Shown piece after piece: positions 54,660-62,044 of a stretch of DNA of 64,000 nucleotides. Where the stretch lies: positions 1,736,001 through 1,800,000 of the forward strand of contig JBHGNT010000006.1 in assembly GCA_043228905.1 (NCBI GenBank), read 5' to 3'. The stretch comes from Azolla caroliniana. Lineage: Eukaryota; Polypodiophyta. Under the pieces are notes generated by a model. It was not told the DNA's origin and ran no database searches. It saw nothing but the letters and a program-made list of their open reading frames with translations. The position numbers and the translations under genes are program-made. How positions within the stretch are numbered: position 1 is the stretch's first letter; each line of letters starts with the position of its first letter.

Positions 54660-55889
54660 AGTGATGATGATTATGAAAATTACAGGAGGCAAAAGTGTAT
54701 TGATTCTACAGAACATGAGAAAACATCATATTTTGCTATTCTTGGTGGGAAAGATGTTATTGGAGATGATTAGGATATTGATAATCGTCGTGATTTTGTT
54801 AAAGCTTTGCTTTCCGATTTTATAGAAAAAAGTGAGAAAGATGCTAAAGATTGTGTGGAGGAGGATGTTGTCGGGATGGTGATGGAGACCAACTCTATGT
54901 TAGCAACTTTTGACAGATTGTATGATCGTGGTGTTATTTTGTATTTCACTAACAAACTTCCTTTGGTATAATGGATTAAGCAGTGGTTGAATTCATTCAT
55001 AATCCCTAATTGTGTTGAGGATGTGTATGTGGGTCCAAAAGGTTTCTATGATGTAGTTTTTCGATCGTCAGAACACCGTACGGTTTTGATGGCAAAGGTA
55101 CTAATCTTTTTTGATAGAAGATTAGTGCATGTAATAGAATGGGTTCCAGTGGTGGATTATAAAGATTTATTAAAACAACAATGTCCAATTTGGGTGACCG
55201 TTGATTGTAGTAACTCATTATTTTGGGATTTACTACCATGATTGATGCCCCAAATTGGTAAAGTTTTGGTTGCGCTTCATGTTAATTCGTTGAACAAATG
55301 TAGATTTTGCATGTTATGGGATACAAGTTGTAAACTTACAGGATGGTTGAGTATCTATACATCTCGATTTGGTCGATTTGGTTTTAAGCTTCAATGGGAA
55401 ACTTTTGTAGGACATTGTTTTGATTGTGGTAAATTGGGGCATTTTATGGCTGAATGCCAATATCATGGTGAACTATCCCTAGAAAATAATGTCAAAGGGA
55501 AAAATAAAGAATATGTTGAGAAGAATATTGTCTCAATGGTTGATATGGTCATGGATGAGGGAACATCTCATGGGTTAGAGCGAGATCCTAAAGTTCATGG
55601 TCATGTTAGAGGTGTTGGGGAGGAGAATGGAGTATGTAATAATGATGGCACAAATGTTGAAGATGGAGAGTGGCATCAAGTGAAGCATAAGATAAAAGGG
55701 AAGGGTATTGTCATACAAAGGGAATCAAAAAATACTAATGGTACGACATTACCAAAAGATAATTTGAGATTGAAGGAGGGGTTTAAGAATAATCATTGGC
55801 AGAAACAAGTGCGTAATCAAAGATTGTCCAACCAATTACAATTCGATTCTTTAGGAAGGGTGGTACGACCTCAATTAAAGTCCTCGTAG
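54660..55889 (+). pseudogene. LINE A ORF1 (DUF4283-like region + CCHC zinc knuckle), with in-frame stops
   Basis: One frame runs from about 54665 to 55889, broken only by stops at about 54784, 54969 and 55239. Near 54900-55250 it resembles the DUF4283 domain of plant LINE ORF1 proteins (VVFRSSEHRTVLMAKV, then VHVIEWVPVVDY). Then comes a single CCHC knuckle, HCFDCGKLGHFMAEC (near 55420), then a charged tail to the stop after SLGRVVRPQLKSS. In plant LINEs this protein coats the RNA. The frame at the first ATG (54610) differs from that of the body, so the true start is uncertain or shifted. No frameshift was found inside the body. Confidence 0.8.
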
Positions 55890-56014
55890 AGCTAGACAAA
55901 TATTGGTGGAAGGGATGTAGTACACACAAATCTTTATGCAGCTCTTGAACAAGTAGTAAGTACATTCATGAATACACTTGCTCATAAAGAGCAAGTTCTT
56001 ACCAAAGGTGTTAA

Positions 56015-58151
56015 ATGAAAGTGATATCATGGAATGTGAGAGGGGCATCTTCTCCTCATAAGAGATATATATTATGGAAAACTTTATTTGATAAAAATTG
56101 GGATGTTTTATGTGCTGTTGAACATAAGTGTCATGATTTAGCAGGATCTGTGTTACATTTGCGTGGATATTCCGCATATTATGTAGGATAGTTATCACAT
56201 CATTATTTAGGGGTTGCCATGATTATTCGTGATTCGTTTTGTCCACATATAGTCTATAATGATCCATATGGAGGTTTTTTGGTGATGGAAGTCAAATATT
56301 TTGAAGAGTTGATATGGTTGGTAGGAATCTATGCACCCAATAATGTTAATCAGCGCATTGAGTTATGGTCTTCAATGTATCCACAGTTATTAGTGGGATG
56401 TGTTGGTTTGTTAATGGGTGATTTTAATATGTGTGTTGATGCTTCACAATCTACTTCATGATTCTCATTGATGGATTCTCTTGAGCAAGCAGTTTGGGAC
56501 AAATTGGCATCAGAGGTTTTGAAGTTGGATGTATGGAAATGGTTGCATCAAGATGAGGTTGGGTTTACATTTCAGTTTATGCAATACAAGGAAACATGAA
56601 GTAGGTCAAATAGAATGTATGTTATGCATGATGAGTCCTTTTTGCCAGAGATGCTTAATATGTCAATTATGGAAGAGGTTGTGACATCAAATCATTTTTC
56701 CATATGTTTTGAGTTTAATAAACATGGGGTAGATATGTACAAAACATTGCTTCAACGAGTTCCTTTGAGGTTTAATTCTTCTTTATTATTACATTCTTTA
56801 TTTTATGCCTATATGCAACAAATTTTTGACATGTTTTCAGAACAAGTTATTTCAAAAGGATAGCATGCATGGGATACAACACTACAAAACATCAATGATA
56901 TTCATCGTATGTATGGTATGACTAATGTTAAAAGACGTAAGAACTTGATTGAAAAGTTTTCATATATTCTTACGCGGTGCAATGTATTATTGATGAATAA
57001 TCCACATGATGAAGAGCTTTTGGATGTTCAAGTTCAAGTACAGGACATTGTGAAGAAATTGTCTTATCAAAGTTATCAACAGACAAGACCACGTCAATTA
57101 AAGGAGGGATTTATAGAAAATCAATCACAATCTCATACGTTTTTTCAAGGATTAAGACCACCATATGCTCGTTCAAATGTGGTACAAATTAAGATAGGGA
57201 ATAACATTGTTGTAGACCTAGTCAAGGTTATTGAGTTATGTATTACTCATTTTAAGAATTTGATTGGGCTAGAGTTGATTATTAATGAGGATGTCTTGAA
57301 CGCATGACAAGAGTTTTATAATGTAAGTGGGAGTGTTGTGAATACAAATATTTGTCAAGAATTGGATGCTGATTTTGAAGAAGCTGAGGTGGAAAAGGTA
57401 TTGTTACATCTTCCAAATGGTAAAAGCCCTAGCTGGGATGGTGTTACAAATGAAGTTTTTAAGAAGTATGCTAACATGCTTAAGAGTTCATTCACACAAA
57501 TGTTTCAACAATGTTGGGATTCTGGTTTCATGCTTGAGAGCTGGAAGGTGGGCTTAATCAAATTGATACCAAATGTACCATCTTCGGAGTCATTTCATCA
57601 ATGGAGGCCTATTTCATTGATGGGAGGGTTGTACAAAGTGTTTGCAAAGATATTATCCAACAAACTTAAGAAGTTCTTACCTCAACTTATTTATCCATCT
57701 CAATATGGTTTTATTATAGGTAGAAATACATTGCATAATGTTTTGATTGTTCAAATGGCGACTGATTATGCTCGACATACACATCAAGAAATGGTTATGG
57801 TGCAATTAGATTTGGAAAAAGCATATGATCATGTTAATTGGTCTTTCCTTTCAGGTGTGATGTATAATATGGGGTTTGGTCCTCGTATGTGTCGACTTAT
57901 CTTTTTGCTAGGGCAAAATGCAACCTCTCGTGTGATGCTTAATAGTACAGTCACTCTGGAAGTGTTTCTTACTAGATCCGTGCGGCAAGGATGTCCACTA
58001 AGCCCATTGTTATTTGCTATTGTTACACATCCTTTGTTACTAATGTTGTCAAATCTTGAGGCCAGTGGTGATATTGTGGGTTTGCATATTCCTTCTGGTG
58101 GACAGTTGGTGGCACAAGCATTGGCAGATGATTCTTTTATGTTTTTACAAG
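56015..58151 (+). pseudogene. LINE A ORF2 (endonuclease + reverse transcriptase), stops only, interrupted by LTR element
   Basis: A single frame starts MKVISWNVRG at 56015. The AP-endonuclease domain follows (AVEHKCHD near 56110, VGIYAPNN near 56325, LMGDFNM near 56415), then the RT: HLPNGKSPSWDG (57408), WKVGLIKLIPN, FHQWRPISLMGGLYK, QYGFIIGRNTLHN, VQLDLEKAYDHVNW (motif A, 57800), VRQGCPLSPLLF (57978), and ALADDSFMF (58120), where the usual YADD is LADD. Five in-frame stops (about 56189, 56460, 56597, 56861, 57305) and no frameshift were found in about 2.1 kb. The frame is cut after ADDSFMFLQ by the LTR element at 58152; the part between this and the ORF2 C-terminus at 61060 (about 1.3 kb) is missing. 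It is not active as it stands. Confidence 0.9.
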
Positions 58152-58175
58152 ACGCACGCGCGAACCTTCGCGACA
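58152..58175 (+). repeat. residual 3' end of a 5' LTR (24 bp)
   Basis: ACGCAC-G-CGCGAA-C-CTTCGCGACA matches 22 of 24 bases with the end of the 3' LTR at 61036-61059; both differences are transitions. To its left is LINE A RT sequence, so the rest of the 5' LTR has been deleted. Confidence 0.8.
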
Positions 58176-58180
58176 TCATT

Positions 58181-58198
58181 TGGTGAACCCAACGTGAA
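58181..58198 (+). promoter_or_regulatory. candidate primer-binding site of the LTR element
   Basis: TGGTGAACCCAACGTGAA lies 5 bases after the LTR end and starts TGG, as a site complementary to a tRNA CCA end must. The matching tRNA was not identified. Confidence 0.5.
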
Positions 58199-58219
58199 GA
58201 GCAGCAGGGGAGGACGAAG

Positions 58220-60334
58220 ATGGATGGCGAATATCTCATGGAGGCAATGTCAAAAAGGATGATGGAGTTTCTAAGAGAAGGGAAAAGACGAAATGAAGCC
58301 CAACAAGCCGTCGATAGCGTAGTCGAGCGAGTGAGCTATTTCAACGGCGCTGAAGTCCAAAGTTTCCTAAAAGTCTACAATGCGGAGATGGATTCAAGAG
58401 GTGTGGACAAATCTATGAGGCTAGAGTACTTTTGTTGGGTGGTGTCTCAACCGATCTTCAAAGATGTAAAAGAGCTTCTAGAAGCTCATGATTCATGGGC
58501 GACTTTCGAGAAGACTCTATTGGAGGAATATGGCTATGAGAGACTGAAGGGACGAGATCGATGCAACTTCGACCAATGGGTGACATCAACGAAGGCCCAC
58601 CAAGGCGCGACACAAGCATTTGTAGACTTCGAGCATCATTTTTCTCAACTCTCAGAGCGGGAACAAAGATTAGTGGGGGTCGATAAGGTCCTTATGTTCG
58701 TGAAGTCAATCGATCGAATGGAAAGGATGTCCATCGGCCTCAAACTCGAAGAAGATGATGGTGCAAATGGCCTCATTGAGGATTGGAGCAAAGTGGAAAG
58801 TGTATACCGACTACACGATAAGGGGCGAGCGAGAATAGCGACGACAACAAGACGGCCCATGAGGGACGATCGAAGAGGGGTGAGATGCAGCAACGCGCCA
58901 CAAACAAAAGAAATAAAGCTTAAAAGGGAGACAAAACCGAGGCGAATGGTGATCGAGGAAGAAGAGACCTCCCAACAAATGCGGGTTAATGAAGTGGCCG
59001 ATACAAAGGCTCAGGTTCGGTATGACGGTACCGAGAGAGAAGGTGCGAAACAAGTCACCTTCTTGTCTTACGAAGAAACGACGGCCAAGGAGGAGGCCGA
59101 TGACTCGAGGACGGCGAACGCCACTTCGAGGGAGGATAAATGTTTCGGAACACGCATTGTGTACGAAACATCGGGTGATGAAGGTGCAAGCATGAGAAAA
59201 GCTTGCATGATTGAGGGAGATAAAGTGTTTGAGTCCGATGTGATTGAGGAGTCGACGACGGATAGCCATGTCGACATGGCTATGGATGAGTCGACGACGG
59301 ATAGCCATGTCGACACTTTCTCCACGCTTGTTCCAGAGATTTCGGCGGTTGCGCCCGTGTGCCAACGTGAGACTGGAGAGATGGAAGGTGGTGACGGGAA
59401 GACGAAGGCCCAACACAAAGAGGAAGAAGATCGAGGAAGAAAGGATATCCCCAAACCTATTCTAGAGACTTCGGCGGTTGTGCACGTGCACCAACGTGAG
59501 ACCGGAGAGACGGAATGTGTCGACGGAAAAGCGGACGACCAGAAGGGTGATGAGGAAGACAAGGTAAATGTGCATGAACGAAGGGATTCCTTCACACTGG
59601 TTCCGGAGACTTCGGCAGTCGAGACTGTGTGTCGACATAAGACTGAAGATAAAGGAGGTGGCAGAGAGGAGACAATATGGCTAGAGGCGAGCATACACAA
59701 AGGGAAGGATGTGGCCGATGAGGAGGCCAAGGATGAAGCCCTAGTTGAGTTCGATGGAGAGGCGGCATGCGGGAAAGAAGGAAGAGTCGAGAACCGGTCG
59801 AACCGGAAGACGATCCGGCTAGGATTCCGGCCCGAACGAAGGAAGATCCACATGGGAGTCGATCGACCGGGGCCGACCCGACCGAAACCTGATTCGGCCG
59901 AAATTGATCGGACAATCCCGATCCAAAAGGGGGCCGACCTGGCAGGAATCAATCGGTCGAGCCTGACTCGGCGAAATGCGAATGCAAACGAAGGCCAACA
60001 GAGCCAAGAAGTGATCGGCGGAGACCGATCCGGACAAGGGCAAACCCGGCCTAATCAGAGATTGACACGAACGATCCACAATACCCAGTTGAAGACGGTG
60101 AGCGCAAGGAGTGGCCAAGAGTCCAATCGAAGGACACGTGCGGTGGACGAAGGAAGAGCGGTCGGATCGACGACATCGTTCGGTAGATCTACTACAACCG
60201 ACCGGGGAAGAAGGTGTGAGCACCGGATATGGTGGATCGGGTGGTTACAGTGGTTTAGTTGGAAAGATTGGGCATACTCAAAGTGGAAGACGAAGTTAGA
60301 CAAGGTCGACGAGCGTGCGGAGGAACTCGGTTGA
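58220..60334 (+). CDS. gag-like ORF of an LTR retrotransposon (704 codons, intact)
   Basis: Uninterrupted from ATG to TGA, GC-richer than the LINE around it. Residues about 35-220 look like a Ty3/gypsy-type gag (capsid): VSYFNGAEVQSFLKVYNAEM, then MRLEYFCWVVSQPIFKDVKE, WATFEKTLLEEYGYERLKGR, and DFEHHFSQLSEREQRL. There is no CCHC knuckle, protease, RT or integrase anywhere in the element. Residues about 330-500 are acidic and repetitive: ESTTDSHVD appears twice in a row, and three ~50-residue units carry a TSAV or ISAV motif (LVPEISAVAPVCQRETGE, ILETSAVVHVHQRETGE, LVPETSAVETVCRHKTED). The C-terminus (about 525-650) is Arg-rich with repeated RPxx and DRP motifs. The element looks non-autonomous, needing enzymes from elsewhere. 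Expression is unknown; the open frame argues for a young insertion. Confidence 0.8.
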   Translation: MDGEYLMEAMSKRMMEFLREGKRRNEAQQAVDSVVERVSYFNGAEVQSFLKVYNAEMDSRGVDKSMRLEYFCWVVSQPIFKDVKELLEAHDSWATFEKTLLEEYGYERLKGRDRCNFDQWVTSTKAHQGATQAFVDFEHHFSQLSEREQRLVGVDKVLMFVKSIDRMERMSIGLKLEEDDGANGLIEDWSKVESVYRLHDKGRARIATTTRRPMRDDRRGVRCSNAPQTKEIKLKRETKPRRMVIEEEETSQQMRVNEVADTKAQVRYDGTEREGAKQVTFLSYEETTAKEEADDSRTANATSREDKCFGTRIVYETSGDEGASMRKACMIEGDKVFESDVIEESTTDSHVDMAMDESTTDSHVDTFSTLVPEISAVAPVCQRETGEMEGGDGKTKAQHKEEEDRGRKDIPKPILETSAVVHVHQRETGETECVDGKADDQKGDEEDKVNVHERRDSFTLVPETSAVETVCRHKTEDKGGGREETIWLEASIHKGKDVADEEAKDEALVEFDGEAACGKEGRVENRSNRKTIRLGFRPERRKIHMGVDRPGPTRPKPDSAEIDRTIPIQKGADLAGINRSSLTRRNANANEGQQSQEVIGGDRSGQGQTRPNQRLTRTIHNTQLKTVSARSGQESNRRTRAVDEGRAVGSTTSFGRSTTTDRGRRCEHRIWWIGWLQWFSWKDWAYSKWKTKLDKVDERAEELG

Positions 60335-60397
60335 TCACCATTGCCAAAGATCTCACCTCTTCACCTTTCTTGGCACATACCGGAGGATGTGCGGGTT

Positions 60398-60410
60398 TGG
60401 TGGGGGTGGA
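60398..60410 (+). promoter_or_regulatory. polypurine tract of the LTR element
   Basis: TTGGTGGGGGTGGA is purine-rich and directly precedes the TGTCG that opens the 3' LTR. Confidence 0.65.
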
Positions 60411-60539
60411 TGTCGTGACGATTTTCGGCTACAGTGTGAAACCGAGTGAGACGAATAAACCAAGGATGTGCATCATTGCACATACACTTAGCAAATAAGC
60501 CTCCTAAGGCCTAGTGGCACTTGAGTTCATATAGAGGGG

Positions 60540-60610
60540 TGCAAGCAAGGTTTGAACCTTGCACCTCTAAGATACAAGATAATTGCCTTACCACTAGGAC
60601 AACTATCATA
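60540..60610 (-). mobile_element. tRNA-like (SINE-type) head inside the 3' LTR
   Basis: On the minus strand GTTGTCCTAGTGGTAAGGCA (A-box-like) is followed by AAGGTTCAAACCTTG (B-box-like) about 30 nt later. Same A-box core as 14508-14575 and 3530-3597. It may be a SINE inserted in the LTR, or a tRNA-like sequence captured by the element. Confidence 0.55.
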
Positions 60611-60674
60611 TAGTGTAGATTTTATGTATTTACTTTTCATATATGTATTATAGATGAAACAACCATTAGAAAAC

Positions 60675-60775
60675 CATGTGCACAAAACCATGGTCCTAAA
60701 CCCATGGTTTGTGCATGACATAAGCAAAACCGTGTGCACAAAACCATGGTTTTAGCCCATGGTTTGTGCATGTCA
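60675..60775. repeat. two tandem hairpin-forming repeats in the LTR U3
   Basis: GTGCACAAAACCATGG...CCATGGTTTGTGCATG occurs at 60678-60718 and 60732-60772. Each copy is itself an inverted repeat (GCACAAAACCATGG against CCATGGTTTTGTGC, one unpaired T), and the two copies are about 54 bp apart, just upstream of the TATA box at 60791. Confidence 0.8.
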
Positions 60776-61059
60776 CAAGCATGGAAAGACCTATAAAAGC
60801 CTCTAGTTGGGCTTGTGTAAGGGGGGCTCAATATGTGATATCACCAACACCACTATCATCAATATAATTATATTTGTCTTTATCTTCTTCATGTTTTTCT
60901 ACTTCTCAAGTGTACAATCTTTCTTCTTCTCAAGTGAACAAATTTCATCCAATCTTACATTAATCGTCATCTAGCATCGATAATTCTGCGAACGTCCTCC
61001 CCAGTCCAAGACCCCAGTGGTCGCTCGAGTAGCACACGCACACGCGAATCTTCGCGACA

Positions 61060-61287
61060 GCGTAATGCTTTCATGTTTGATAATAGAGATGGGGTGAAAG
61101 CCTATATAAAGAAGCTTAAAAGTATTCTCATGTGGAATTTTTGGATGTTAGAGCATGTGGGGATCATTTCCTCAAATGCATATACAGAACGTCCCTCTCC
61201 CTACATAGGCATATGATAGGTAGAGTAGACTAAGAAGTGTTGTAACTAAGTGGATTTTACATACAATTAATATAATTGTGTGCTTTT

Positions 61288-61290
<3 letters not shown>
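61060..61290 (+). mobile_element. LINE A, ORF2 C-terminus and 3' UTR
   Basis: RNAFMFDNRDGVKAYIKKLK then SILMWNFW and a stop at 61214-61216 match LINE B and C ends. The 3' UTR ends TTAATATAATTGTGTGCTTT before the GA tract, nearly identical to LINE B's TTAATATAATTGTGTGTTTT. This is the 3' partner of 54395-58151. Confidence 0.75.
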
Positions 61291-61322
<32 letters not shown>

Positions 61323-61326
61323 CACA
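61291..61326. repeat. (GA)n plus TATTCACA: junction of LINE A and LINE B, left target duplication
   Basis: GA tract 61291-61318, then TATTCACA 61319-61326. The same AGAGAGAGAGAGAG plus TATTCACA recurs at 62021-62044, after LINE B. Confidence 0.85.
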
Positions 61327-62020
61327 TGAGTCTCTTGGATGGCTATCATCTAAGTCTGAAGAAGAATGGAAAATATACAAATATGATAATGGGTGGTGGC
61401 AGATCTTACAACGTAGTTGGCATTCTAAATTTCCACTTGTAGCAAAGGTCTTCATTTGGAGAGTTTGATGGGAGGGTTGCCTTTGGGATTAGCTCTAAAG
61501 CGTCGTGAACTAGCAACGGGTAATTGCTTTTTTTGCATTGTTCAAATAGAAGATAATACTTATCGATTTATACAATGTCCGATTGCTTGTCAGATTTGGA
61601 GTTACATTTCTTAAATTTGCCAAGTTTTATCGCAGTGTTATTTGACATTTAGACAGTGGGTGTTTGCACAATTTACACAGGTTGACCCAAAATCAGAGAT
61701 GGAGATTGTTTTTCTATTTATGAGATATTGGGGATTGCGTCATAATTGGAACATGCGCAAAACTTTTTTATTCGATGGTAAACATGGAGTGAAAGCATAT
61801 CTACGAAAGTTGAAGGGAGTACTAATGTGACAATTTTTTCTTTATTAGAGCAAGTGGAAATTCTTTCCTTGGTGGAGTGTTTGTCTTGCCTATTGGCAAT
61901 TCAACATGTTCCACTACCCATGTAGTGTAGTTAATGGGTGACCATACTCCATTGTCACACCAATAATAAATAGTGTTTTTTACACACATTTATTAATATA
62001 ATTGTGTGTTTTCACCAAAA
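61327..62020 (+). mobile_element. LINE B, 5'-truncated (zf-RVT region to 3' UTR)
   Basis: Blocks in order: EWKIYKYDNGWWQILQ, LVAKVFIWRV, then after a shift LKRRELATGNCFFC, and QIEDNTYRFIQCPIACQIW (zf-RVT Cys/His pattern), YWGLRHNWNMRKTFLFDG (61720), and an ending VPLPM plus stop near 61925. Several frameshifts and stops are present. The copy begins within the zf-RVT-adjacent region and has no RT, so it is 5' truncated. Its 3' UTR matches LINE A. Confidence 0.8.
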
Positions 62021-62044
62021 AGAGAGAGAGAGAGAGTATTCACA
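62021..62044. repeat. right (GA)nTATTCACA target-site duplication of LINE B
   Basis: AGAGAGAGAGAGAGAG then TATTCACA, matching the end of 61291-61326. Confidence 0.7.

Larger units (their letters stand above)
60411..61059 (+). repeat. 3' LTR (649 bp)
   Basis: Starts TGTCGTGACG and ends TTCGCGACA: TG...CA ends with a 5-bp inverted terminal repeat (TGTCG/CGACA). A TATA box, CTATAAAAGC at 60791, lies in the right place for U3, preceded by two hairpin-forming repeats. After 61059 the sequence returns to LINE A. The 5' partner LTR is almost wholly deleted. Confidence 0.75.

Noticed and set aside
59068-59952. 294-codon antisense frame opposite the gag-like ORF
   Set aside because: Antisense of a GC-rich, repetitive reading frame; codons mirror the sense repeats and no family is seen.
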